NCBI RefSeq assembly: GCF_036417845.1 | Contig: NC_089979.1 | Location: forward strand, 10,097,424 to 10,161,423 | Length of the DNA: 64,000 bases | Reading direction: 5' to 3' | Source: Apteryx mantelli | Lineage: Eukaryota; Chordata; Aves; Apterygiformes; Apterygidae | Part shown: piece by piece, positions 11,401 through 22,545 of the stretch | How positions within the stretch are numbered: position 1 is the first letter of the stretch | How the letters are laid out: each line of letters starts with the position of its first letter | The notes under the pieces: generated by a model | What the model was told of the DNA's origin: nothing | Database searches by the model: none | What the model saw: the letters and a program-made list of their open reading frames with translations, nothing else | Position numbers and translations under genes: made by a program

Positions 11401-14400
11401 AGTAGTACAACATGAAAGTAGTCATCGTATGATACCATCAGCCTTGCTTTTCTTTGCTGGGAGAATCATGCCTTGTTCTGTGAGCTGACTACTGCTTTAG
11501 TAGAGTCAACAATATAGCAAATAGCCTTGACTCCCATTTCTTTAAGTAACTCTTTGTATCTTCTGTTAAACACCAGTCTGTGCCTTGTCATGCACCAGTG
11601 TGCAAAAACATGTGATGTTATTGCACATCCCCATATCATACTCAGCTGTGGACACTGTTCTAGTTCATTTGGAAAAACAGACAACGCATCTGGCAAGACT
11701 GGTATTCCCTTTATTAAGAACAATGAGTTATATTTTGGTCTGACTCCTGCTTTGCTAAAGTTCTGCAGCTGTTAAATACAATGCATGGGAGTATTAAATA
11801 GTGCTTTCTGTGTCCTAATGCAAGCACATGCATGAGTGGAATTGTCTGTTCTTACTGCCTTAGAAGACAAAAGGGAAGTATTTGAGCTTGGGACAGCACA
11901 GGAAGAACTTGGACAATTGGATGAATTGGTGAGCAAGAGGGAAGTTCTCTCTGCAGTGCTGTGAAGTGTGGCCAGATAGCCTGGGGTGGACATGGAGCAA
12001 AAACAATCCATCACTCCTTGCCTCAGCCATAATTTTCATCGAACAAAATAACTTTCACCAAATAAAATAACTGTTGATGCTGTTCTGTGTAACCAGAACC
12101 TGGAAAGGTAGCACTCAGGAGCCACATCTGACACCAGGTGGTGCCTGAGATAAGCAAAATGCTGATAGAAGACTTTCCCACATCTGTCTTAGAAACCTTA
12201 CAACCCTACTGCAGATCTTCCTGGCAACAGCGAAATTCAAAATAAACCAGGCTGAACATGAGGAAAAGTTCTCCAAGGTTGAGCAATACTCTGCGTTACA
12301 GTTACATTCAGCATCTGCCAGCTTCCTCGCCTGGCTACCGCAGCGTGTTTTGCTGTAAGAGCAGCAGAGGCTTGGGTTATCTCTACCCAGGACTGCTCTG
12401 CCAGGGAAGTGCTCCCAGTCTGACCACAGCTGTGCTGGCAAAGTTACACTTTATATTAGTATAATAAAACCACTTCCTTAAGGAAAACAGCCTTTACCTT
12501 TAAAGACCAAGTAGCAGATAACCCAGGTAACGATATCTATAACAGGGGCCAGCAGAGCAGGGGTGACCAGGGCCAGACCTTCCACGCCCAGCCCTGACAT
12601 GACTACGCGGGCAGAGTTTAACCTGGTTGTGCTTGGCCGGAGCAAAACTCCAGGGAAATCACGAGGGCTATACCACCTTTAATAGGAAAGAAAAACCAGG
12701 CGAATGCTGTGCTTGCTGAAGTCCCGCTGAGACGCGAAGATGAATGTCTATTTTGAATACAAGCAGAGGTGCAGACTGCCTCTGCCTATCCCCTCTTTGT
12801 GAGCCACTATTTCATTTCATTGCTTGAAGTAAAGTCCAGCACAATACCTGGGGCAAAATATTCCATGAAGATGGGACCTGCTACCTTAAATGATCTGCAG
12901 TTCAGTGGCCTGGGATGTTATCAGAGAACACACCAACTTGTAGGCCTGGACTTCAGAATCTAAACATTACATTTTTAAAGAAACTAAATACCTAGCCCAA
13001 GTAGTTGAGAAAAACCATTTCACATGTGAATTTCTTTCATTTTTGGACTGTATCCTATATTCAGAAGGGATATTCTGTCCTCCTCTAATCTCATTGCAAT
13101 CAAACCTTAAGTTACATTTGGCCCCTTAAGTGTGAAATCTAACATGAATGTCAATTCTGTTAATTCTTTCTGTGCAGCTCAACATAATAGAAACCTCTTA
13201 AAAATATTATTATCATGGACATATTCCACATCACCCAATTGCTTCTCATAGCCTTCAAACATCCAGAAATCTCAGTCGTCCTCTGTAGCTCCCCCAGATC
13301 TGAAGTTCCCCTCCAGCTGTGATGCTGCCATGAACCTGCAGCACAAAATATTTCACTCAACAGAAGTGAAAAACAAAATATTTAGGGCAGCTTAGAATAA
13401 ATCAAACTGAAGTAAGACTTCCTTTGTCAGTCACACGCTTTTTTATATTTAATTCTGGGAGGAAAAAAAACCAACCCTCGGAGTTTAAGATTTTGCTCAG
13501 TCTGTGATCTGCTGCTTAGGTAAGCTAGACAATGCAGGTGTTTTGATGGCAAATTTAGGTCAAGTTTCTTTGTGACGCAGACAAGGCCTTAGATATTATG
13601 TAGCTTCCTAAGTGTCTGTGATGCTTCCAGGCACCATGGTGAGGAGAAGATACAGATGCACAGCTATTTTTGCGCAGATACCACACCAGGCCATGCTACT
13701 GGCTGGGGAAGAGGGTCTACAGACCTTCAACTTGCCTCTGTCCCCTCCCCATCCCAGGAAAATCAGCTGCTGTGAACAGCGGCAAGGCGCCCTCCGGAAA
13801 GAGCTAATTTGCATCCAGCAGAGAGCAATAGAAAATGAAGGAGGCTTTCAGCAGTTCTGTATTTTGGTTTCGTATGTCACCTGTTTAATCCAAAAAATAA
13901 GTGCAGCTTGTAAAGTACCACAGAGCCGCAGCGAGATGAAAACCAGCTTCTTCAAAACGAGTCCAGATACATCAGGCAGGGCGCAGACCAGACAGGGCTG
14001 CTTCCTCTGTCGAAGGTGTCTGCCTTTCACTTGATAATTAGCAGACAGACATGAGGCCTTCCAGGACGCAGGCTCATCCTGCGCAGCCATGGAGCAGCGG
14101 TGAGAAATGAGCTCTGTCCTCTTCAGCTCAGCGTTTCATCTCGAACGTGCAGCTGGGTCAGGATGAGAGCAGGAGAGCTCCATGGGGTCCCGACAGTGTT
14201 TCCATCAGGCTGCACAGCCTGGCTGTGGCCCAGAAGAAAAATGGGGCACACTGCGTGAAGCCCTGAGGTTGCTGAGCACCGCTCACCTGCACCAAGGGAT
14301 CTGCTGATTTCCTCCCTTTGCACATATCTGTTTCCTTTCAGAGGAGACCAGAGCAGGCAAAGGGACTAGCTCACCACTGGCTTTCACCCTGACATGGAGA

Positions 14401-15687
14401 GCAGAAGGACTGCAGGAGGCACCACCGCTGCTCTGCAGTACCAACGCAACCACATGCGTCTGCTTTTCTCAGCCGTAGGCTGCAGCAGGCCACAGCCAGA
14501 CTGTGCAGGAGGAACATATCACGTAGCGGCACTGATGTCAAGTTTACAGGCAACACAAGTTCCCCAGGGAACATGGGCTGGAGGATCCCAGGTGTTGATC
14601 CATGAAGATTAAAAGAGGAAGGAGCAAACACTTGGCTGTTAGTGGGCAGGAGACCCTTCGTGTTAGGTCACTGCAACCCAAGTGGTCTGCTGTTTCCAAC
14701 CCATTTTCAGGTGACGATTCAGGGATCTGCTATTGCTTCAAGAGCCTCTCCATTCATGACTCACTGACCCACCTCTGCTGCTGATAAAACATTTCCAGTC
14801 AAAAGCTCCTTCTTGACTGCAAACCCCCTGACAGGAAAACAGAATGAGCCTGTAAGCGTGATCATTCTCCGAGCGCGTGGCACATGACTCACCTTCTTTA
14901 CAGAACTCTTCCCCAGAATAAGAAGGAAAAAAAAGGAAGTGCAGCAAAAAGAAAACCTCAGAAGCACAGCAAGAAAACTAGCAAGCACGGAAGATGTAAA
15001 AAAGACTGCGCTCGCTATGGTCACCTCTACAAATCTTCATTACAATATTGTCATATGAGGTTACTGTGAAGATGCCTTAGAAATACAGATAACAGCACGG
15101 TTTGATGTGAGTTAGTGTTTGCAAGAGGGTAGTGAATCTCTCAACATACAGGAAATTGCCTTTAATACAATAGCTGTCAGGCCACATTCACACGGCAAAC
15201 ATTTTAGGCACCTGCAAAAAGCATCCAGGAGAGAAGGCAAATAAGCTTCTAAGCTTCATGTCACTGTCACTTATAACCTGCCCGTAGCCTAGATAGCAAA
15301 GTTAAAGCTAACCTGAATACCTCTGCAGAGCCTAGCTCAGTGCCTGCACACCGAACATGAGCAGCAGGAATGAAGAGCCACATCTTGCCAGTAGTGTTGT
15401 GGACAGGAGATAAAAATTTGGCCCAAGGTTAGTCTGTCGTCTGTTTGGAAATGAAGGGTGGGATTCATCCAAAGAGCTGAAGGTGACTAAAACATAGGGA
15501 AGTACGTCTGAGCTCATCATCAGTTAATGAACGAAAGGAACTCGCACTTGGAGGCAGAAATTCATCCTGCCCTAAAGCAGACAGCTGATCTAGGTGTGCT
15601 AGGAGGGCTCATGTCTTCTGAGTGACTATGCAGGGAGGCTATGCCACAAGCTCAGGTGCAAATGTCTAACATGAGGTGGGACAATTC
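8483..15687. other. long non-coding stretch, no gene seen
   Basis: About 7 kb without a supportable gene or a dispersed repeat I can name. It contains A-rich runs near 9838-9862, 10669-10681 and 14925-14940. Open frames reach 140 codons (13612-14034 plus), but all are single, motif-free and out of frame with one another. The 13600-14600 part is somewhat richer in G+C, without a CpG cluster. No tRNA-like cloverleaf was noticed by eye. Confidence 0.45.
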
Positions 15688-16008
15688 CTATTTCTGTGTG
15701 TTGGCCATACACTGAACTACAACTAGCTCATGAGACCACTGACCCTGGCTCTGATGAGGCCACGGCTTGATGGTTCCTTCAGTGAACCTAGTCATCATAT
15801 TTTCATATAAATGAAAATCACCGATGAATTGGGGGGAATTGAAATATGTTGCCAGATCAGTTTTATTTGGTCTGATTTCATAATTTCTTAATTTTTCCAG
15901 CACTTTAAGCTTTTTGCTTCTTTGTTTTATTTCTCGAAGTGATGGAGATTCCTGCTTCTTGCTGGGGCTAGCATGGGAAACATGTTCAAAATCCGACATG
16001 AAAACAAA
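15688..16008 (-). other. weak exon-like open frame, protein not recognised
   Basis: The minus strand carries a well-formed acceptor-like sequence (ACTGATGCTTCTTTCATCCAG, with AG at 16010-16009) followed directly by an open frame that runs to a stop at 15688. The frame is open in phase with the acceptor, and an ATG lies at 15999-15997. The first ~60 residues are Lys/Glu/Arg-rich and probably helical (for example SLREIKQRSKKLKVLEKL). The part after about 15820 looks like ordinary non-coding sequence, and a possible but weak donor (CG/GTGATT) sits at 15822/15821. I cannot match it to any family. It could be a chance frame, an exon of a lineage-specific transcript, or a decayed pseudogene piece. 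No poly(A) signal or partner exon was found. Confidence 0.18.
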
Positions 16009-16529
16009 CTGGATGAAAGAAGCATCAGTTGAATGGCATGAAGGGGAAAGAAAAGCCTGTTCAGAAGAACAGCAAAATGAAATCCCCTTGGCAGCCCCAA
16101 ACTTTTCACACTTAACATTTGCAAAGATGAATTCCCTAGTCAATTCTGGAGGGCTGAACACGTGACAAAGGGCTCTTTTTATCCCATACCCAAGCTACCA
16201 GTAAAGGCCAGCTGCCCCGTGTGGGAGGGCGCAGCTTAAGGAAGGAAGTGCCCTCTGCCTCCTGCCTCTTTGAGGAGCCCCCAGCGAGTAGACTTGCACC
16301 GACGGCTCTCTAACTGCGATCCTTTGGGAATCCCAACGAGGGTGGAGAGAAGACCTCTGTTAGCATGAGAAAGGCAGAATATGTTGCATTTATTCCGTGA
16401 GGAAAACCACTCACTAGACACCTTCCCCTCTCCCCGAAAGAGCCGACGGCTTTTCTTCTAACACTGCTGCTGCGTGGTGTGTGCTGAAATCCCAAAGCCT
16501 CCTCCCACAGCAGCTAAGCAGACAAACCA

Positions 16530-16672
16530 CAGGCCAGCCACTTTCTCTGTGTCTCCGTTTTCCTCTTAGCCGAGGGGATAATAAAATTACCCAGCACTCT
16601 GGAATGCTGTAGCTTTAATTCATTAATATCTATAAGGAGCTTAGAGGTCCTCAGCTATAAGGGGCTCTGGAA
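16530..16672 (+). repeat. MIR-like (CORE-SINE) fossil, sense
   Basis: This follows the MIR-type SINE order closely: GCCAGCCACTTTCTCTGTGT, then CTCCGTTTTCCTC (the 'CCTCAGTTTCCTCATCTG' landmark), GGGGATAATAAAATTACC ('GGGGATAATAATA..TACC'), GCTTTAATTCATTAAT ('ATTAAATGAGTTAAT') and GAGCTTAGAGGTCCTCAG close to the 3' end. Several ordered matches at the expected spacing make this the best SINE fossil in the window. Such elements are transcribed by RNA polymerase III when young; this copy is far too decayed to be active. Confidence 0.55.
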
Positions 16673-18099
16673 ATGCCAGCGGAAATGGTGTGCCTCTTGT
16701 CGCTGTGCTTCTACTTCCAAAATTTCCCTGCTGAATCCAGTGATTCAAGCGTTTTGAGTTCTGAATTACCTGACTCGGCAAATTCGAATCAGCTTTTCAG
16801 AATGGTCTGAGGAGTAAAAATGTGCTCTTTGTCAGGGAGAGGAAACGGGGAGCAGTACTAGTCTATCTGTATGCCGCGTGAGTCAGCCACAGTTTATGCA
16901 CCTGCTGTGACTTACAAATCTGAATGCACTGAATGCACTTGGAGACGCTGGTTTTGCAAACAGATGGATTTTGTAAATCCTGTTAACGTTTCTGTGTGTA
17001 AGAGCTTCCCAGCAGAAAAGGAGCGTGTCCACGTGAGTATTGGATCCACTTACCCTTATAGATTTTAAAATAGCGGCTTCATTTTACTCAGGCTGGAGAT
17101 ATAAATAGATTCATCTTAGAGCGGGCACCTGGGTTGTGTTTGTGAGAATGGTGACTTTTGGGAAATTAAAACTAAAATTAGCTGCTCTAAGCTAGAGGAA
17201 AGGGAGAGAAGGGGAGATGTGTGTCTCTAATTACACATCAGCTCTAATGGGGTCAGTTCAAGCATAGTCCAGCAAAATAACCGGTTTGGAGATAACATGG
17301 GGTCTGTGTGTGTAACCTGCTTGCTGCTCTCTCTCTCAGCCACAGGCTTTTATTCCAGAAAAGTTATTGGAATGTGTTGTTCCCACAACGTTTAAGCAGC
17401 TTAGGCGGAGAAAATTGCATAATGCATTTGCTATGTTGGCGTCATTATTTCACATGTATTGAACTCCTTTTGCTTTGTGCATATGCAGTCCCCTTTTGAA
17501 TGGGACAGGGCCAGAGAAGTAAACAAGGAAGCTGAGCCGGAAAAGACGGGGAAAAGGGGCCTAGGAACTGCTATTGTGAATACAAGAGAAATGCGGAGGG
17601 GCAGCAGAAGCGTACAAAATTGCTGAAATTCTTCCATTGCTCTACACAGCAAGAGTGCTATAGGGGCAGGGCATTAACATGCCACACACTTGGCTGTGGG
17701 AGCCATCATGTGTTGTGTGGGCTGACTGCTCTGAATTAACACAAAATACACAACGAGGCAAAAATGGAGAGCGGCGAAGGCTAGCGGTCTTCAGCGTTCG
17801 CAGCATGAAACTCTGTCACCCGTCTTGCTCTGTAAGTGACCTCTCTCATGGCCCAGTGCTAAAGACTCGACTTTACTCGGTCGGTTTTCCCACACGAGGT
17901 GGGAACGGGGAAGGGATTTGCCCTTTTGGTCTCTCTCGAAGGGGACAGTCATACCTGTAAGTACTGGGAGTGAAATGCCGGCTGCTCAGGCAGAGGTTGC
18001 CGGCCTGCACGGGAGATTAGCATTGCTTGCATGAGCTGTTGGTGTCCAACGGGCAGAACCCACCTCTCGTATTCACTTCTGTTGGAGAGGTAAAATGTC
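16673..18099. other. non-coding stretch with two strong donor-like sites
   Basis: No gene can be supported. A short tandem GAATGCACT duplication lies near 16922-16939. Two good 5' splice-site matches on the plus strand are CTCT/GTAAGTGAC near 17831 and ACCT/GTAAGTACT near 17957. They follow a slightly CpG-enriched 17740-17960 segment carrying a 93-codon open frame (17679-17960) that ends at the second donor. The translation has no recognisable domain. A non-coding first exon is possible but unproven. Confidence 0.35.
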
Positions 18100-18650
18100 T
18101 TTGTACTTCCCAGCATTGATACAATGATCGGTTATTTCATGCTAGAAACCTGTTGTATATTGTAAAATCCTAACTGTTGTTACTGGAATTTATTAAGTGG
18201 GCAATTAACATACGCAATCCCATTACTGCTAATGGGATTTATCTGAGTAAATCTCGTGTGTGTTATTCTCCTAGAAAAACAAGTGATCAACTCTTTGGCT
18301 TGGCCTAAGTTTCCAAAGATAGATGTATTCACTCATTTATTACCATCCACACAGCTTGTAGCCTTGTGGTATGAGTAAACAAGCTGAACAAATGTCTAGT
18401 TTGGGAAAGAATAAAATGTTAAAGCAAATAATTGATTTGGTGATCTCTTTGCAGCCAGTAAGACATATTTCATTGCCAGGCCTGCCTATATAAAATAGTA
18501 ATTGTGCAATTTGCACTTAATGACTGGAGTTCATTTCTTTTCCTTCCCAGTCATTAAAGACATATTGATCTGCTTAGAACATATTGATTATTTCTGAATA
18601 TATAGGCAAGCAAATCAGAAACCACAACATGCAACTCTGGCTCTATTTAT
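18100..18650. promoter_or_regulatory. AT-rich block dense in homeodomain-type cores (candidate enhancer)
   Basis: The block is free of recognisable repeats and low-complexity runs, but is rich in TAAT/ATTA cores and related AT motifs: GGGCAATTAACATACG near 18200, CCATTACTGCTAATGGGATT near 18221-18240, AAATAATTGATTTGG near 18426, TTAATGACTGGAG near 18518 and CAGTCATTAAAGACATATTG near 18549. This style of sequence is common in deeply conserved enhancers near developmental genes. I cannot see conservation from one sequence, so the call rests on texture alone. Confidence 0.22.
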
Positions 18651-19292
18651 TTCCCTACATTGATATTCAGTAGATGTTGCCAGATAAAGACGTCTCCAGC
18701 GGAACAGGGCAGAGGACAGAGAACAAGGAGAAAGGGCAGCATCTAAGCTGCTACCCACTAGCTTCAGATATACCATATTGCAAGGTTACACCTGCCAAGA
18801 GGAAGATGGCTGGGCCTCGCAGCTCAGAGAGGAGGCAATGCTACTTTTAAAGCTAGGGGACTGTGTCACACATAGCTGCTGTGTGCACGGAGCAGCCATC
18901 CTGCTTGTGGTGTGTGACCTTCAGTTCGCGCCCCCAAGCACAAATATTAACCACACGAGACTTCTGCAGCAAATCCCCACCTGCACAAGGCCCAAACCAT
19001 TTCTCCAATCCATTCGTGGCCACTAAAGATTTGCTCTGAGAAGTGGTTTCCTGATTCACTCCCTCATTGCGTTCTGCAGCATTTCAAAGGGTGTTACTGC
19101 AGAGCGAGGCTACGCTTCGTGCAAAGGGCTCACCGCCTCTCTGCACACTGCCTGCATGTCTAGGCCCTCCGACACGGCACAGCTACATCTATATTGTTGC
19201 TTTTGATCACTTCCGTAGGATTTCCCAGTGCCAGGAGACTTGGCCCTTCACCACCACTCATGCTGCGACAAGTGGTGCTAGAAGTACCATGG
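18651..19292. other. non-coding stretch, no gene seen
   Basis: Short overlapping open frames on both strands (18778-19026 plus, 18853-19059 minus, 19067-19324 plus) have no motifs. No repeat is recognised. Confidence 0.45.
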
Positions 19293-19390
19293 CTGAGATT
19301 TTCAAACACGCGTACAAGGGTTAGGTGCCTACCTCCTAATGACTTTCAGGAAGAAGGGGTGGCTAATTCCTTTCTTTATGCCCACTTGTA
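19293..19390. repeat. degenerate palindromic MITE-like repeat
   Basis: GAGATTTTCAAACACGCGTA followed by GGGTTAGGTGCCTACCTCCT and AATGACTTTCAGG resembles the old sauropsid dispersed repeat whose consensus, as I recall it, reads roughly 'GAGATTTTCAAA..TTAGGCACC..CATTGACTTTCAATGGG..' and then mirrors itself. The right arm (GGTGGCTAATTCCTTTCTTT) is more decayed. Strand is not meaningful for a near-palindrome. Tentative family; no open frame. Confidence 0.4.
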
Positions 19391-21037
19391 AGAAGAGGCT
19401 CTCTGCACACAGCGCTTGGCACGAATGCTCTTGGGCACACCGTGACTTGACCTGTATGAGCACGCTTACGCCCCTGCTTCTCACATGCAAGATATATGTA
19501 GGCTTTGTGCCAACATCACTGCGGAGATTCTTGTTCTTTCTTGTTCTGTGGGAAGAAAATCCCAAAACAGAACAAGCTACAGATACGGATAAATATTCAT
19601 CTGGCATTCAAGAGGAATGTATAGATGCATCTAGAGTTGGTTCCCATCTGTTAGTGATGATCCCAAGTACTTTTACTGGAAACAGAACCCAGTCAGCTAA
19701 TCCATCCCTATCGCATTATGCTTCAAATGCCTAAGCAGAAAGTCTGCTTCCTGGCCTGGGTCTGAGCTACCGGGCAAATTGTCTGTCTGTGTGATGGACT
19801 TTATAATGAGCAGGAGTAGCTCCAGAGCTGAGACTCTGCAGGCAGACGATGATCACGGAGAGCAGGAGGGTGGCATGACCGAAGGGAGCAGTGCCTCTCT
19901 CCCAGTCAGGGAAGCCTCTCCTGGCCTCTCCTTGCTAGGGGAGGCTCTTGGTGTGCGGATGAAGGAGCCAGACTCCCTACCATGTCGTAAGAAGTTGTAT
20001 TACACGCAGCCTAAATGTAAAAATTGATGCCTCAGTCAAGGGCAAAGCCTGTACTGATCAGTAAAACAAGCAAGGGCACTTGCACGTTCTTAAGGGCAAG
20101 TGGAATAAGGCAGCTCATGTCCATTGAGCTAAAGCCTCTCCTCCCACAAAACAGAACGGCCTTGTCCTTACCGCCTGCTGGGGACAGCACCAGGCCTCTG
20201 CTACCCGCTGAGCTCTGCCACACCATCTCGGACGTGCCAACCCCCTCCCAGGGAGCGTGCTAGTTAATGATTGAACAGGGGTGGTCTCGACCCTGCGCCC
20301 TGGCCCTGTTTAGTTCACTAGCCTAGACATAGCCAAAAAGCCTGGCTTGGGAGTCACGTCCAAAGCTGAATTTTCTCAGAGCTGTGGGTTGTGCTGAGCT
20401 GATAAGTCTAAATTGGGAATTCCCACCAGGATGTGAATTCCCCTGGAGTTAATAAGGGAGCCTGGAGACTGCATACTGCGTCCCACTCACAGCCGGGGAC
20501 AGGCCTTCCACTGGACAGGCAGTGAGCCCAGATGGCTGGTTTTGATAAAAAACATGTTTTCCCTATTTTCGTCGCTCCCTCCCTGCCACTGTTGTGTTTG
20601 TTTCACCCATGCGTGACACCCCGTTCATTGCAGTCTGCCTAGGGCAGCGACTGCTGATGCCCTGTTAGTACAGCCATGAACGTGGGGCTCCCTATCTGCG
20701 CGTGGTCCAACTCACTGCTGCAGAGTAATACCAGTCAATAACACAAAGCAGTGGTACTAAGAGTAACGGGGTACAGGATAAAAGAAAGAGAGAGAAATCT
20801 AGCTAAATCCTTTTTTTTTTTAATGGGAAAATAACCTTTGAAAGTCACTTTATTTCTGGTTTTGTGTTTCCTTTTGACACTACTGTAAGTGGATATGCAG
20901 TAAAATGTAGGTGTCCTGCTGAATTAAATTTGGAGGCAACTGATGATGTCATGTTATATTACAAATAACTTCCATCTAAAGCACTTCATTTCATTCTTAT
21001 AATACCTTTTTTTTTTTTCTCCTTAAAACCCTGGTTC
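19391..21037. other. non-coding stretch, no gene seen
   Basis: Open frames of up to 131 codons (19339-19734) have no domains. The 19980-20300 part is slightly G+C-rich. An oligo-T run occurs at about 20809-20821, and another near 21009-21020. A short inverted pair of GAATTCCC-type words lies near 20420-20445. Nothing else was recognised. Confidence 0.45.
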
Positions 21038-21105
21038 CAAGCCCAATAAATTGATAGAAAAACTCCCACTTACTTCAGTAAGTTTTGGATCAGGTCCTGA
21101 GGGAT
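21038..21105. repeat. degenerate palindromic MITE-like repeat
   Basis: AAAAACTCCCACTTACTTCA then GTAAGTTTTGGATCAGGTCC resembles the 'AACTCCCATTGACTTCAATGGGAGTT..GGATCAGGCCC' type of old sauropsid repeat. The inner ACTTACTTCAGTAAGT is still a near-perfect inverted repeat, supporting a palindromic element. Confidence 0.42.
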
Positions 21106-22025
21106 TTGTTCAAACCAGCCTTATGGAGCAAGTACTTGCACACAGCGGTAATGAATTACTGAGATCATTTCTGTGACCAAGCATTTGCCGAGAGGGCTTA
21201 AGTTTGCACGGCCAAGCACTAACAGACTTAAGTCATCATCTTAATAGACTATGCATCTGTTATACTGGAAGTTAAATGAGCACATCTGGGTGCCCCAGCT
21301 GTGAAGGTTTAATAAAAAAAAAAAAGGCAAACAACTGGGTAGGTGAAGTGAGTAAACCATATGAAGAATATGTGACTGTCATTCAAAGATTCATGCTTGA
21401 AGCTTGGGAGTTTGTGGGCCTAACGAGTGGCGTCTGCTCTTGCACAAACGTGTCATGCTGCCAGGCGATCCCACCGTTTGATTTTCCTTGTAGCCTTGAT
21501 GTCAGGGCTGTATTGCTGACACAGAGGTATAACTCCTGCTCACTTTAGTAGGAGCTGCCCAGATGTGATGGAGACCACGGTGTGAGCGGTGGGGTCCAGT
21601 TCAAACCACCTGATGTGAGGAAATCGGGAGTTAAGTCTAATGACTGACTGCATGCATGGAGAGAGAGTTTAAATAAACATGCTTTAGTACAGGGACAGCA
21701 GATATGTTTGGAAATCTGGGCAGGCTCTTTCTGCCGTCTGTGTTTTGTTTCTGAATCCAATGCTATCATAATGAATAAGCTGTTTGCTCTTTCGACTGCA
21801 CACCACATGACAGCTAGTTTCCATCCAAAAGCTTTGGCCCCTGCATGTAAATTGATCCTGTAAAGTTAACTCCTTTGTTCAAGAGGTTAAGTATGTGATG
21901 TATCAATTGGGCTTTTTGTGTAAAAGCCACAGAGCAATACACTTACTGAGCCGTATGTGTATTGCAGATTAATTTGCAGTAAAGGTACGCGGAGGAGCAA
22001 AGACGGATCATACTAAAAAATGTAG
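21106..22025. other. non-coding stretch, no gene seen
   Basis: An oligo-A run lies near 21313-21325. Open frames at 21276-21548 plus and 21545-21808 minus are motif-free. The text near 21181-21235 (GCATTTGCCGAGAGGGCTTA, CAAGCACTAACAGACTTAAG) faintly recalls the neighbouring palindromic repeat family but is too decayed to call. Confidence 0.4.
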
Positions 22026-22196
22026 GCTCCAGTTCAAGAAAGTATCCCATTTAGAGCAGAACAGAATTTAAGCATATGCTTAGCTCCCACTGAAATATGG
22101 TTTCTAATCACGTTTCAGGTTAAGCATGTGATTAATGCTGGCTCCAATAGGGAGGGATTTAAACACATGCTTAAAACCGCTGACCTGGGGCAGGGG
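22026..22196. repeat. degenerate palindromic MITE-like repeat (CTTAAGCA type)
   Basis: Landmarks TTTAAGCATATGCTTAGCTC, TTAAGCATGTGATTAATGCT and TTTAAACACATGCTTAAAAC match the recurring 'TTAAGCA(C/T)ATGCTTAA' words of an old sauropsid repeat built around a 'CCCATTGA..TCAATGGG' centre. Three such words within 120 bp suggest a long copy or two adjacent copies. Indels are many and there is no coding potential. Confidence 0.45.
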
Positions 22197-22440
22197 TTAC
22201 AAAAAGGTCTATGGAGTCTGGACGGATCACACCAAGGATTCAAACTCACACCTGGGCTTTAGCAAATGTGTCAGGGAGACTCACAAGGAAAAAAGGAGTC
22301 TGAAGAAAACAGCAGCAGAATCATCCAGAGACACTTCAGAAAGGCCAAAAAGCCAAGCTGGGTTTGGCTCTGCCTGTAGGACATGGCAATCACATCTCCC
22401 CGGGAAGAGGCTGCAAGCAGTCAACGAACAGCCCCACACC

Positions 22441-22545
22441 CCTGAGCTGAGGACACCCTTGGCTCCACCACTCACCCTGAGCTGAGGACACCCGTGGCTC
22501 CACCACTCACCCTGAGCTGGGGACACCCTTGGCTCCACCACTTAC
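22441..22545 (+). repeat. minisatellite, three tandem 35-bp units
   Basis: Three head-to-tail copies start at 22441, 22476 and 22511. The shared core is CCTGAGCTGAGGACACCC followed by TTGGCTCCACCACTCAC. Unit 2 has one change (CCCGTGG for CCCTTGG), unit 3 has GAGCTGGGG and an altered end (CTTAC for CTCAC). Thirty-five is not a multiple of three, so the units do not encode a protein repeat in one frame. There are no spacers, so it is not a CRISPR array. The near identity suggests a recent, possibly length-variable expansion. Confidence 0.95.

Noticed and set aside
22441..22545. Repeat array considered as CRISPR-like
   Set aside because: The 35-bp units are directly adjacent with no spacers, and the window is vertebrate.
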